Shown: positions 40,783-63,991 of the stretch, piece by piece | How positions within the stretch are numbered: position 1 is the stretch's first letter | How the letters are laid out: every line of letters begins with the position of its first letter | Source: Dictyostelium firmibasis | Taxonomy: Eukaryota; Evosea; Eumycetozoa; Dictyosteliales; Dictyosteliaceae | Assembly: GCA_036169595.1 (NCBI GenBank) | Contig: CM069767.1 | Coordinates: forward strand, 2,838,501 to 2,902,500 | Reading direction: 5' to 3' | Length of the DNA stretch: 64,000 bases | Notes under the pieces: generated by a model | What the model saw: only the letters and a program-made list of their open reading frames with translations | Databases searched by the model: none | What the model was told of the DNA's origin: nothing | Made by a program: the position numbers and the translations under genes

Positions 40783-42039
40783 TTTTTATTGTATATATAT
40801 AATTATAAATATAGAAAAATTTATTTGTTATTTTTTTTTAGGAAAAAAAAAATAATTTATTTAAATAAAAAAATATAATAAATATTTTATTTCAATAAAT
40901 TTTATTTAATTAATTTTTAATTTTATTTTATTTTTTTATTTTTTTATTTTTTATTTTATTTTATTTTTTTTATAAATATTATAAATGCAAATGATTATTT
41001 GTTAATATATTTTAATTTAAGCAATTAAAAAAAAAAAAAAAAAGAGGAAAAAAGAAAATTGATCAATTGTCCATTTTTAAAAAACTATTTTTTTTTATTT
41101 TCAAAAAAAAAAAAGTTACACACATGTCGAAAAATTTTTATCAATATCAAAATGGCAAAGCATTTTGATTTTTTTTTTCTGTTGCCATTGAAATTTCAAA
41201 AAATCTTTTGTTTTTTTGTTTTTTTGTTTCGGAATGGACTGTTCAATCTTTGATTATCATATGAATTTTTTAATTTTATTTTTTTTGCAAATATTTAAAA
41301 GAGAAATAAAATATTTTTTAGAAATAAATATCTTTGTTTTTTAAAAATTATTATTGAAAGAGTGAATTATTTTATAAAAAAATGCGAGATAAGATGTGAT
41401 TAACGTTATATAATAACAGATAAGGTGAAGTATAAAAAAAAATAAAAAAAAAAAAAGTATGTATAGATCAATAGGAAAAAGGAAAAAGAAGAGGTCAGAA
41501 TAAAGGTTAAAATTAGGTCCAATATTACACATTTTTTTAAGAAAGTGCAAATTTTAAAAAAAAATTAAATATAAAAAAATAAAAATAAAATAAAATGAAA
41601 ATAAAAATATCAATAATAATTAAAAAAAAAAAAACAAAAAAAAATAATAATTATATATTTTTTTTGAAATTTTTTTTTTTTTTCCTATCGAAATCGTTGG
41701 CAATATGACAAAATATATATAAGAATACAAAAAATGTAGTGGGGGTATTTTTAAAATAAAACTTGCAAAAAAAAAAAAAAATTATGAAAAAAATTATGAA
41801 AAAAAATAAAAATAAAAACAACCCCAATTTAACATCAAATATTATTACACAATTTACAAATACATTTATTTGTTAAAAAAAAAAATTATTAAAAATAATT
41901 AATTTTAATTTTTAATTTTTTTTTTTTATTATTTTTTTTTTTTAAATTTTTTATTAATTTATTACTTCATTTTCCTCAAATACAAAATATTGCAATAGAA
42001 ATATATTTATAAGATAATATTTTTCATCTTATAATAAAA
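40783..42039. other. divergent intergenic region
   Basis: 1.26 kb between divergent membrane-protein genes, rich in A and T runs, with mixed patches at about 41340-41530 and 41690-41750. Short frames exist but are dominated by Lys, Phe and Asn. Nothing can be called. Confidence 0.5.
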
Positions 42040-44085
42040 ATGATTAAATATTCATTTATATATTTCATAGTCACCTTATTTTTACTGGTTGGGTTCATTG
42101 AATCTGAAAGAACACAAATTAAATTTGGTAAAATTTAGAAAAAAAAAAACCAAAAAAAAAAAAAAAAAAAAATTAAACTAAATTAAATTTCAGTGAACTC
42201 TCCAAATGATTTGCTAACTTTGCCAATTTAAAATTTTTTTTTTCTCTGTTTTTTTTATTTTTTTTATATTTTTTTTTTTTTCTTTTTTTTTGTTTAATTT
42301 TTTTTTCTTTTTTCCAGGTGAAGAAATAATTGTTAATTCAAAAAACATAAAATTATTTGGAGGTAACTCAAAGAAATTATTATTAGGAACATCAAATGAT
42401 GGCTCTTTTTATTTATTTGATAAAAACAATTTTGAACAAGTAAGAAATCGTACTTTCATTATTAAAGACTTTATTAATCCATATGCCATATCTGGATATT
42501 TGGAGGAAGAAAATAAAAGTATTTACATTGTAGCATCAAAAAGTGAAAAGAGTAAAACAAAATTGTATAAATTTGATATCAATTTTAAATTGATTGGATC
42601 AGCTTCCATTGCTAATGATTCAGTTGTTCCAAATCAATTAGAATCATTAAACTATGATAATACTGCCTCATCTTCAATTATTACTTTTGTAGGTGCTAAA
42701 GGTATTCATAGATTTAAATCTGATACATTATTATTACAAACAGAAGTATGATAAAAATATTATTATTATTAATAATATAAAAAAAAAAACAAAAAAAATG
42801 CTAATATTAATTTTAAAATTTAAAAAAAAAAAAAGTATTTCTATAATGACGGGCTCACAAACTTCAAAGTATCATCAATTTCATACATTAACCATAATTT
42901 ATTAAATATTGCTGGTAAAAATAATACCAAACCAAGTGTATTGAGATACATTTTAAATAATTACCCATCAACTGATCCAAGAGATAGATCTGTAATTCCA
43001 TTACCAACTCTGTAGGTATTTTCATTTTTATAAAATTTTTTAAAAAAAAACAAAAACAAAAATAATTTAACATCATGTTATCCATAAAAAAAAACTATAG
43101 CGTTGAACATTCTTCAGATATTTTTTCAATTCAAAGTTTATTAAACTTTAAAAAATCATTTTCATATATTACTTCACCAAAAAGAGGTGGTAATTCAATC
43201 AACTTGATAAGTCATGCTTTAGAATCAAAGATTGAAGAATCTTTTGAATTTTCAAAACCATCCTTTTCAGTTTCTGATACCTCAAACTTTGGTAAATTTT
43301 TTATTTTTTATAACAATTTTTTTTTTCCTTATATCTAATTGTTTTTTTATTTTATTTTATTTTTTTTAAAAATTAAAGCAATTTATGCAATAGGTAGAAA
43401 GATTGTTGCTTATCAAATTGGCCAAAATAAAAATGGTTCAATTATGGAATATATTGCTGAAAAGAACTACCCAATTAGAGAGAGTGAGAATATCAAAGTA
43501 AATATCACTGGATTGGTTTATTGTCCATTTAATAATCAATTCTTCTTTTCAACTAGTGATGGTCACATTCAAAGTTTTTCTATCATTAACCCACACTTTA
43601 ATGAGTATGCATATAAAATATACCCAACACCTGATCCTTCACTCCACCATAATAGAGTGAATGATCATTCAACTCATAGAAATAAATGGTGGAGAATTCT
43701 TTTCTCAATCATTGGTGTAGTAACTGGTCTTATTTTATTTGCTGGATTAATTTCACTCTATATTGTCTTTAAAAAGGGACATTTATTGGAAAGATTATTA
43801 GATAATGTCAATAGATTTAATCAACTTGATGGTAATAACAATAACAACAACAACAATGATAATAATAATAATAATAATGGTTTTAAAAAAATTGAAGATG
43901 ATTCAAATAACAATCAATTAGTTGATACAACTTCCATTAATATTAACAATGCTTTTGAAAATGAAAAAGATCAAGAAAATGATATTGAAATTGATACAAA
44001 TGAAATTTATACAAACAATAATCAAACATTAGATAATAATAGCAATAAACAAACCCATAGAAATGGTGAATCATATGAACTTTAA
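42040..44085 (+). CDS. unknown type I membrane protein with lumenal beta-rich domain
   Basis: Five exons, 42040-42127, 42318-42745, 42836-43011, 43101-43291 and 43379-44085, join in phase to give 529 residues. Exon 1 encodes a signal peptide (YFIVTLFLLVGFIES). Residues about 25-385 are predicted lumenal or extracellular, with repeated short beta-type motifs (LLLGTSNDGSFYLFDKNN, QFFFSTSDGHIQSFSI) suggesting a beta-propeller. A single span at about 405-430 (RILFSIIGVVTGLILFAGLI) is followed by a cytoplasmic tail of about 100 residues rich in Asn and Asp. The propeller-plus-one-span plan resembles lumenal sensors such as the Ire1 N-terminal region, but there is no kinase and I cannot name the family. 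Intron 4 is only 87 nt and contains in-frame stops, so it must be removed. Confidence 0.75.
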
Positions 44086-44651
44086 TCAACCAAAAAAAAA
44101 TAAAAAAATAAAAAAAATAAAAAAATAAAAAAAAAAAAAAATTTTTTTGTGTTAATATTAAGATTTTTTCGTAAGGAAAATAAAAAAATTAAAAATTCCA
44201 CAAAATAATTACCTAATTTTCATATAAATCTTTTTTCATACAAAATTTAATTATTAAAAAAAAAAAATAAAAAAAAAAAAAATTTATAAAAAATAATTAA
44301 AATTAAATTAGCAATAACTTCTTGTTTTTTTGGTAAAGTTGGATTATTGATATAGAAATTCAAAAGAAATTATAATTTCGTTTGAAAAATTTTTGCGCTT
44401 TTTTAACTGATTTTTTTTTGCGCACCAAATCAACTGATTTTTTTTTTTTTTACATGAAATTTCCCCAATCCTATCATTTTTTTTGAAATTGGGAAATAAT
44501 TTTTGGAATTGAAAAAAAAGAGTATAAAAGAAAAAAAAATTTTGGTTATCAAATCATTAAATCAATAACAAATACAAATACAAATATAAATATTAATATA
44601 AAAAAAAATTAATAATTACAAACAAACCAAATAAAAAATATTTAAATAAAA
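44086..44651. other. intergenic spacer upstream of small tandem genes
   Basis: A/T-rich spacer. GCGC-type spots at about 44395 and 44422 are the only unusual composition. No gene is seen. Confidence 0.45.
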
Positions 44652-45002
44652 ATGATCGCCAAAGTATTCAAATCAATCACCCCAGAATCATATATTTTAT
44701 TAGTAAACGCTGGTTTAATTTCAGCATACGGTGTCAGAATAATTTTCCAAAGTGTTAAAGATGACGAAGGGTAAGTTTTTGTTAACTTTGAAAAAAAAAA
44801 AAAATAAATAAAATTATTAATTAAATTTAATAATAAAGAAATAAAAGTAAAAACTCAATTACTAATTTCTTTAATTCAAATAATAATAACAATAATATAA
44901 AAAAATAGTAAAGTCGATGAAAAAGCTCACATTGGTATTGGCCATTTCTTCAAAAAGAGAGGTGCTCAACTCGTTGATGGAAAGAACTTAACCGATATTT
45001 AA
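44652..45002 (+). CDS. small single-span protein, copy A of tandem pair
   Basis: Two exons, 44652-44770 and 44909-45002, give 70 residues (donor GTAAGT, acceptor ATAG, phase 2). Residues about 12-34 (ESYILLVNAGLISAYGVRII) form one likely membrane span just after a short basic amphipathic N-terminus. The C-terminal half is polar, with HIGIGHFFKKRGAQLVDG. The plan resembles small subunits of mitochondrial inner-membrane complexes, but no family is recognised. The next gene, at 45528, encodes a similar protein with an intron in the same phase and nearly the same position. Both exons are short. Confidence 0.75.
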
Positions 45003-45015
45003 AAGAATTAATAAG

Positions 45016-45046
<31 letters not shown>

Positions 45047-45527
45047 ATAATATTGTATAGTAAATTAAAAATAATAAATATTTATAATAAAAATAAACTT
45101 AATAAATTTATTTTTTAAAAAAATAAAAAAAAAAAAAAAAAAAAATTTGAGAAAATTTTCTTTTAATATAAACTTTTTTATTTATTTTTTTTTATTTTTA
45201 TTATTATTTTTTTTTTTTAAGGAAACTTTCAATAAATTAAGTGTTTTTTTTTATTTATATTTTTAATTTTTTTCAAAAAAAAAATTATTTTCAAAAAACA
45301 ATTCCTTAAAAACACAAAAAGGTAATTTTTAATTGAGTTTTTTTCCAAAAATAGAATTTTGATTTTTTTTTTTTTTTTTTTTAATTTTTTCATTTTTTTT
45401 TTTTTGTGAATCTATATTAAATTATTTTTTCAAAAATGATATAAAATTTTTTTTTTAAATTTTTTATCACACAATTTTACAATAATTTTCATAAAATTAA
45501 TAAAAGAAATAAAATAAAAAAAGAAAA
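45003..45527. other. spacer between the tandem small genes
   Basis: About 0.5 kb of A and T runs between two same-strand small genes. No further feature is seen. Confidence 0.5.
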
Positions 45528-45983
45528 ATGAATATGTTCAGAGGTATTAAAAATATGGGACTTCCAATGGAAAGTGTAATAGTTTTTGCAAACGTATCAC
45601 TTGTTACATTATTTGGTTTAAAAATTGGATACAATAACATTAAAACAATGAAAAAAGAAAAGTAAATATATTTTTTAATTATAAAAAAAAAAAAAATTTA
45701 ATATATATCCATAGACATTATTTAATAAAAAAAAATCCATTCAAATTATTTATCAAAAAAAAAAAATAAACTTTTTTTTTTAGACAATTTAGAATATAAA
45801 ATATTATCAATAGAAATTAACTTGTACATACTTTAAAATAATAATAATAATAATGATAATAATAATAAATAATATAAATATTTTAGTCACTTTGAAGAAT
45901 TAAAAGAGTCAAACATTGAAATAAGTCCATTAAGAGAAAGAGGTCACGAATTTGCAAGAGGAGAAAGAAAAACAATTTTATAG
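45528..45983 (+). CDS. small single-span protein, copy B of tandem pair
   Basis: Two exons, 45528-45661 and 45887-45983, give 76 residues. The span is at about 15-36 (ESVIVFANVSLVTLFGLKIG). The tail contains SPLRERGHEFARGERKTIL. Shared with copy A are the ES at the start of the span, an Asn seven residues after the Glu, a mid-span Gly, and an RG...G motif near the end. The intron is also phase 2, two residues off after alignment. It is therefore likely an old tandem duplicate of the gene at 44652. Function is unknown; a small mitochondrial membrane subunit is the best guess from size and layout only. Confidence 0.72.
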
Positions 45984-46162
45984 ATTATAATTTAGTTCTA
46001 TTTCCCTTTTTTGTAAACAAATTTCAAAATATTAAATAAAATTTTAATATTTGTTTTATATTAAAAAAAAAATAAAAAAAAATCTTAATTATTTGTTATC
46101 TCCTTTGCCATTTTTTTTTTGGTTTTTTTGAATTTTTTTTTTTTCGTTTTTATAGCAAAATA

Positions 46163-47236
<1,074 letters not shown>

Positions 47237-47458
47237 ATAGTTATGATATATGAAAAAGAAAAGAATATAGTGAATGATCGATAATTGTATATTACTTTTT
47301 TTTTTTTAATTATAATTTTTTATATTTTTTTTTTTTTTTTTTATTTCTTTTTTTTTTGCTTGGTATCATGACAATGTTGTTTGTTTTACTTTTTTTTTTT
47401 TTTTTTTTTTTCTTTTTTTCTTTCTATTTTATGCTCGTTTAAGAATTGATTTATTTAT

Positions 47459-48267
47459 TTATTTTAAAAAGTTGAAAAGTTGTTCTTTTACAGAAGTTAC
47501 TGCCTTATTAATACTTTCATCTAAATCGTCGTTATCAGGTGCTTTAATACCAACTCTATCAGCAATAACTACACTGTCATTTTCCATAATAATACCACCA
47601 TCAATAATTTCATCTAATGTTAAAAGTGTATAATTAATGCCATCTAAAATTAATTTCTTATTAATTTGACTATTTCTATTTTTAGAAATAAAGAATATTG
47701 AAAAAAATTGAAAAAAATTGTGTTAGCTAAATGAATTTAGTGTTGTGATGGATATATAATATTTACTCAAATAAGATTTGTAATGTATCTATAAATGAAT
47801 TTAAAACATATAAAAGTGCAATTTCATTTTGATTTTGATCACCAACCATATAGATTATAATATTTGAAAATGATTTGTATACCACTAAATAATTATCTAA
47901 AAGAGTGATTTCACCACCAAAATTGACTTTACTGGTTTTATCGAATACTTTTTTTTCAAATGATTTTTGTTTTTGGAGTGTATCAAAATCATTGTTATAA
48001 TATTTGGCAATCACTCTATCACCTTTGCTACTATCTAAAATAAAAAATGATGTAACTGTATATAACTATGAATATTATTTTAAAATAAAATAATTTTCAT
48101 TCAATAATAACAATAATAATAACAATGATAATAATAATAATAATGATAATAATAATAATAATAATAATAATAGATTTATTATTAGATTTTGAATAAATTT
48201 TTTTTTTTCAATAATAACATATTCCTAAAAATTAATTTTTTTTTATAATTCTTACAAAAGATGACAT
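47459..48267 (-). CDS. copZ: Coatomer subunit zeta (zeta-COP)
   Basis: Three exons on the minus strand, 48256-48267 (12 nt, MSSF), 47767-48065 and 47459-47675, give 175 residues, against 177 in human. The first acceptor at 48066 is chosen because it yields LYTVTSFFILDSSKGDRVIAKYY, which aligns with the zeta-COP start; acceptors further in lose this segment or the frame. Other family features are YLVVYKSFSNIIIYMVG and LTLDEIIDGGIIMENDSVVI. Zeta-COP pairs with gamma-COP in the F-subcomplex of COPI coats, which bud Golgi-to-ER and intra-Golgi vesicles; its longin-like fold is shared with adaptor sigma chains. The intron of 190 nt after exon 1 contains AAT/ATT repeats. It is divergent from the acyl-CoA synthetase gene. 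Confidence 0.9.
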
Positions 48268-48392
48268 TTTTTTATGTGTCTATGTATGATGAAGTAATGT
48301 ACAAATTAATATAAATAAATGGCAGTGGTAGAAAACAAAAAAATTCTTAAAATTATTCGCCACACTCGACAAACTATATGAAAAAAAAATTA

Positions 48393-48444
<52 letters not shown>

Positions 48445-48709
48445 ATATTTTCTGATGTTGCATAAAAATTAAAAAAAAAAAAAAAAAAAAAATTTTATTT
48501 TGAAATTTTCAAAAATATTTCTAATATCATAATATTATTTGTTTTTTTTTGAAAAAACAAATTATCCAAATAAAATTTTATTTTTATTTTATTTTTTTTT
48601 CTTTAAAATATAAATATACTTTTTTTTTTTATTTATTTATTTTATTTTTTTTATTTTATTTTTTTTTCTTTTTTAATAATCACAATTAATATAGTTAGTT
48701 ATAAAAATT
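48268..48709. other. divergent promoter region copZ / acyl-CoA synthetase
   Basis: 442 nt between divergent starts, with A runs of over 40 nt (48398-48441) and about 25 nt. A short non-homopolymer patch (48300-48380) is next to copZ. No gene is seen. Confidence 0.5.
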
Positions 48710-48871
48710 ATGAATAGAATACCCTCTTTAAAATTATTTAATAGAGCATTAAAATTTAAGGATAGAACATCAATTATAAATTATCCAAATAATAGTACAC
48801 AAAGATATACATACAATGATTTACTAAATGAATCGCAATCAATTGCTAATATTTTAAATTATAAAAAGTAA

Positions 48872-48907
<36 letters not shown>

Positions 48908-50586
48908 AGGTATATCCCAAAAATAAAAAATAAAATAAAATAAAATAATAATCATTGTTAATTTTTAGGAAAAAAAAAAATCATATTGTTAATTATTTTT
49001 ATTTTTGACAATTATTTTATTTTTTACTTTTTTTTTACTAAAACAATAATATTAAAAAAAAAAAAAAAAAAGAAAAGATTTAGAACAAGAGAGAATTGCA
49101 TATTTTTTCGGACAAAATTTTGATTATGTAAGAAGTCAATGGGGTATTTGGGCAGCAGGTGGAACAGCAGTACCTCTAGCAATATCACATCCAATTCATG
49201 AATTGCAATATACTATCGAAAATTCAAAGAGTTCAATGATTTTAACCAATTCAGAGAACTATTCTAAAATGAAAGAGATTGGAACTAAACTTAATATACC
49301 AGTGATTGAATTACCAAAAGTAGGCGAGTATACAACAACCGCAACTCAATTCAATCCAACAGAACAATATAAACAATATTCAATAGATTCGAATAGAAAT
49401 GCATTGATAATTTATACTAGTGGTACAACTTCGAGACCAAAGGGAGTAGTGACCACACATGCAAATATTGAAGCACAAATTCAAACATTAGTAGACTATT
49501 GGAAGTGGACTGAGAAAGATCACATTTTAGAGGTATTACCATTACACCATGTTCATGGTGTTATAAATGTTGTTTCATGTGCACTATGGAGTGGTGCGAT
49601 TTGTGAAATGATGCCAAAATTCGACTGTAAACAAGTGATCGATAGACTATTGGAGAGTGGTATCACTAGTGATCTAGAGCAGCCAATTTCATTGTTTATG
49701 GCGGTACCAACTATTTACTCAAAGTTGATTAAATATGTCAATGAAACCATTACCGATCCAACAGAGAGATTGGCAATAGAGAGTGCTTTCAAACGTCTTA
49801 GGCTAATGGTTAGTGGGTCCTCAGCATTACCTGAATCAGTCAGAAATGAATTTCAAAAAATTAGTGGTCAAGTTCTATTGGAACGTTATGGTATGACTGA
49901 AATTGGTATGGCACTTTCAAATCCATTAAATGTTGATCAAAGAATTGGTGGTACCGTTGGTTTCCCTTTGCCTGGTGTTCAAATTAAAATTCAATCTGAA
50001 CCAAATAACAACATCAATAATAATAATGAGGTTGGTGAGTTATTAGTTAAAGGACCTCAAGTTTTTAAAGAATACTTCGAAAAAAAAGAAGCAACTAAAG
50101 AGGCATTCGATGAGGATGGCTGGTTCAAAACTGGTGATATTGTTGAAAAGGACTTATCTACTGGTAGATTAAAAATTTTAGGCAGATCAAGTGTTGATAT
50201 CATTAAGCGTGGTGGTTTCAAAATTAGTGCCCTTGAAATTGAAAGAGAAATCTTAGATATGGATTCAAATATCCAAGAATGCGCAATACTTGGTATACCA
50301 AACGATGAATATGGTCAAGATATTGGTGCTATCATTGTTTATAAAAAAGTATTTATAAAATTATTTTATTTTATTTTGATATAATTCTCAATTTCGTATT
50401 AATTTTTTTTTTTTTTTATAAAAAAAGGGTAAAAAACCAATGACTTTTGAAGAATTTAAAACTAATTGTAAGGTAAGATTAGCACATTATAAAGTACCAA
50501 ATAAGTTTTTGGTTTTAGAAAATGAAATTCCAAAGAATGCAATGTCTAAAGTTAATAAAAAGGAATTATTGAAATTGTTTTCTTAA
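48710..50586 (+). CDS. ACSF3-like malonyl/methylmalonyl-CoA synthetase
   Basis: Three exons, 48710-48867, 49073-50348 and 50428-50586, give 530 residues. The fold is ANL/AMP-forming acyl-CoA synthetase: P-loop YTSGTTSRPKGV near 162-173, PLHHVHGVINVV, MAVPTIYSKLIKYV, LMVSGSSALPESV, ERYGMTEIGMALSNP, GWFKTGD and GRSSVDIIKRGGFKISALEI. The close match along the chain to human ACSF3, including QWGIWAAGGTAVPLAISHP, points to a mitochondrial malonyl-CoA synthetase that supplies malonyl-CoA for mitochondrial fatty acid synthesis and clears malonate. The N-terminus (MNRIPSLKLFNRALKFKDR) is a plausible presequence. Lys in the C-terminal AMSKVNKKELL is the catalytic adenylation Lys. The exon 2 start at 49073 is chosen among poly-A positions by frame. 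Confidence 0.9.
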
Positions 50587-51164
50587 AAAAATAATTAATT
50601 ATTTATTTATTTTTTTTTTTTTTTTGATTTTCCTTTTTTTAATTTCATTTTTATTTTATTTTTTTTTTTTTTTTTTCATTTTTCAAGATAACACAATCAC
50701 AATCAAAAAAAAAAAAAAAAAAGAAGAAAAAAAAAAAAAAAGATATTATTTTTTTTTTTGATTCACCAATCCACAAACTTTAGAGTTTTTAATAAAATGT
50801 CTTTTTTTTTATTATGATTTTTTTAATCATTGTACGGTTTGTGTTTGTGTGTGCTCTTTGTTGTAAATTTAAATAAATAACACTAACCTTCCAAATAAAA
50901 AATAAAAAAAAAAAGAAAAATTAAAAAAAGTAACATAAAAAAATAAAATTTTATTTTAAAAAAAAAAGACTTAAAAACGAGATTTCTTCTATTTTTATTA
51001 TTATTATTATTATTTGTGATTATGGTTGTTTTGGTAATAGACCCACATAAAATCATAATGTTAACAACAAAAGCTTTATTATAATTATAATAAATTAAAA
51101 TTTATATTTATATTATTATTTTTGCAACAAACAAACAACACCTCGCACATTGAGAAAAAATAAA

Positions 51165-51196
<32 letters not shown>

Positions 51197-52146
51197 AAAA
51201 ATTGGAAAAAAAAAAAACATCAGAGAAAAAAACACCCCTTTCACACACAGTTATCACAAATTAAATTCCATTAAAAATTTAAAATTAGAATGATCACACA
51301 TAAATGAGATTAATAAAAAAAAAAAAAAGGAATAGAAAGTATTCCCATTTTTTTTTTTTTCTTTTTTTTTCTATTTTTTTTTTTTTATTTTTTTTTTTAT
51401 TAATGTTTTTTTATTTATTTTTATTTTTTTTTTTTTATTTTTTTTTTTTTTAATAAATGCATTAATAGTTATATATAGTTTAGAAGTTTAGACTGTTCAA
51501 AATATAGTTTTTTTATATTTTTTTTAATTTTTATTTTTTTTTTTCTCAATTTACAATTCATCAACATAAATTTTATCTATTTTTTATTTTTATTTTTTTT
51601 TTTCCAAACTGCTCATATTTTTTATATTGTAGTAATAAATCAACATCAAATATTTAAATATAATATTAATTCAAAATCAAAATCAAAATCAAAAAATAAA
51701 AAAATCAAAAAATCAAAATAAAAAGAAATAGCAAGAAATATAAAAATAGGATATAAACAAGTATATAAATAGATCTATAAGGTAATTTTTTTTTTTTTTT
51801 TTTTTGTTGAGAAATAAAACAAGTAGTTTTTGTGTGTAAAAATGAAATATTATTGTATTTGTTAGTTAGATCATTACCACAACATTGACGCCAAATATGA
51901 TACGATTAACCATATAAGGAATGTTTTTTTTTTTTTTTTTTTTTTCTCTCTCCATGTGTTTATTTTTGGAAAATTGTAATGTAATTATATTATTACAAAC
52001 CCACATTGTTCTCCATAATAATCGTATGATAAAAAAAAAGTTAAATAAAAATTAATACATGAATTAAATAAATAAATAAATAATAAATAATTATATTAAT
52101 ACCACCCCCACACCCATGAATGAATTCCCAATATAGTCCCAAAATC

Positions 52147-52177
<31 letters not shown>

Positions 52178-53510
52178 AATTAAAAAAAAAAAAGAAAAAA
52201 TAAAATAGAAAACATAAAAAAAAAAAAAAAAAGAGATACATATATTTGATGGAACATCAAAAATAATTAATAACTTATAAACAATAAAATAAAAATAAAT
52301 AAAAAAAAAAAAGATAAAAAGAAAAAAAGTAATTTTTTTTTATAGTATTATACATAACAAAAATTTATTTATAATAATTTGTATTATTTGTTTTTGGTAT
52401 AATATATTTTATTATAAAAAAAATATGGTAACAATAATTTAAAAATAGAAATAGTTTGAATAAAAAGTTTTTTTTTTATTATTTTTTATATTGTTAACTT
52501 TTTTCTTTTTTGAATTAATTAATATTGTTATACATATTAGAATTAATTCATTAGATTTCAAAGATATCAATAATTTATTATTTCTAATTTTACTATTATA
52601 ATTATTATCATCATCTTTATGGTAATAAAATTCCTTTTTTTATTTTTAATTTTTTTTTATCCTTTTATATGATACACATTTTTATTTCTATTTTTTTATA
52701 TATTTGGAATTTTATCTTTTATTTTATGTATAAAGTGCTGGAGAGGCAATATTATAATTAAAATAGTATTTTAACAACCAATTTGATAATTAGAATTTTT
52801 CTATATTATTATTTTTTAAAACATTAAATATTTTTTTATAAAATATGTTTTTATTTATTTATTTTTTTTTATTTTTATAAAATCATTTAAATTAAAAGAG
52901 GGAGTGATAGAGAAAGTACGAGGGGATGAGAAAGAAAGAGAGATAGAGAGAGTTTATTTTTAAATAATACAATCAATATTTAATTTTATGATAATAAAAT
53001 TTTAAAACAATCCACTCCACCTCCACCACACTCACATTATCGCATAATACTCTATTTCACTCACATAATATTCAAGATATATTTATAAAAAAACACTCAC
53101 CACCCTTCACAAAAAAAAAAAGACCAAATCATTTGTTTGTGTGTTTTTGTTATTTTTTTTTATTTTAATTTTTTTTTTTTTAATTAATTTTAAGGTTGTT
53201 AGACACAGTGGTTTTGTTATTTTTTTTTTATTTTTTTTTTCTTTTTTTTTTTTTTTTTTGTGTGTTAGAGTTTTTTATTTTTATTTTTTTTAATTGAATT
53301 CAATTAATTTTATTTTAATTTATACACAATAATTAATATTAGCACATTTATTTCATTCTTTTTATTATTAATTATCACTTATTTTTTTATTTATTTATTA
53401 ATTTATTTATTTATTTCTATAAAAAACTATTTTAGTTTTTGTACAATAATCTTAACAGTAAAAAAAAAAAAAAAAAAAAATTAAAAAAAATAACAGAGTA
53501 AGTTGTAACC

Positions 53511-53545
<35 letters not shown>

Positions 53546-53859
53546 AAAAAAAAAAAACTAAAATGCAGTATCCCTAACAGTTTATTTTTTTCAATATTTA
53601 TATTAACAACAAATATTAGATTAATTTTTATTATTTGGATAATGTTCTAATATATTATATAAAAAACAAAAAAAAAAAAAGACAGAGGTAAAAATTCGTT
53701 AACATAATAATAAATGTATTTTAATCAAAATAACCTACTCACACTTTTATTTTTTTAATTTTAATTTTAATTTTAATTTTTAATTTTAATTTTTTTTTTT
53801 TTTTTTATTACTGTTATTTTATGTAGAATTAATTAAACATAATTATTGATACCATTAGA
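50587..53859. other. 3.3-kb gene-free region upstream of kinase
   Basis: The longest spacer in the window. It is mostly A and T runs. Patches of other composition are a GTGTTTGTGTGTG run near 50840, C-rich spots at 52101-52115 and 53011-53070, and a purine-rich GAGAGA patch at 52900-52950. No gene longer than chance is seen. It may hold long 5' leader exons and control elements of the kinase gene; the ATTAG just before the kinase ATG could be a splice acceptor of a leader intron. Confidence 0.5.
52101..52115. promoter_or_regulatory. C-rich candidate G-box-like element
   Basis: ACCACCCCCACACCC stands out in otherwise A/T DNA about 1.75 kb before the kinase start. Its complement is G-rich with GTGTGGG, resembling the G-boxes bound by the Dictyostelium developmental factor GBF. 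A similar CA/CC-rich patch lies at 53011-53070. The functional assignment is inference only. Confidence 0.25.
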
Positions 53860-60057
<6,198 letters not shown>

Positions 60058-60138
60058 AAACCAAGGACCATATTGATATTGATAATAAAGAAACCACTCC
60101 CTTTTTTTTTTAAAAAAAAAATATACAAAACAAAAAAA

Positions 60139-63991
<3,853 letters not shown>

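Noticed and set aside
47763-48267. Alternative copZ acceptor at 48035 (ATTTTAG) or a separate exon at about 48220
   Set aside because: The acceptor at 48066 alone keeps frame with MSSF and gives the conserved LYTV start; the others lose frame, and the apparent upstream intron would be only 31 nt.
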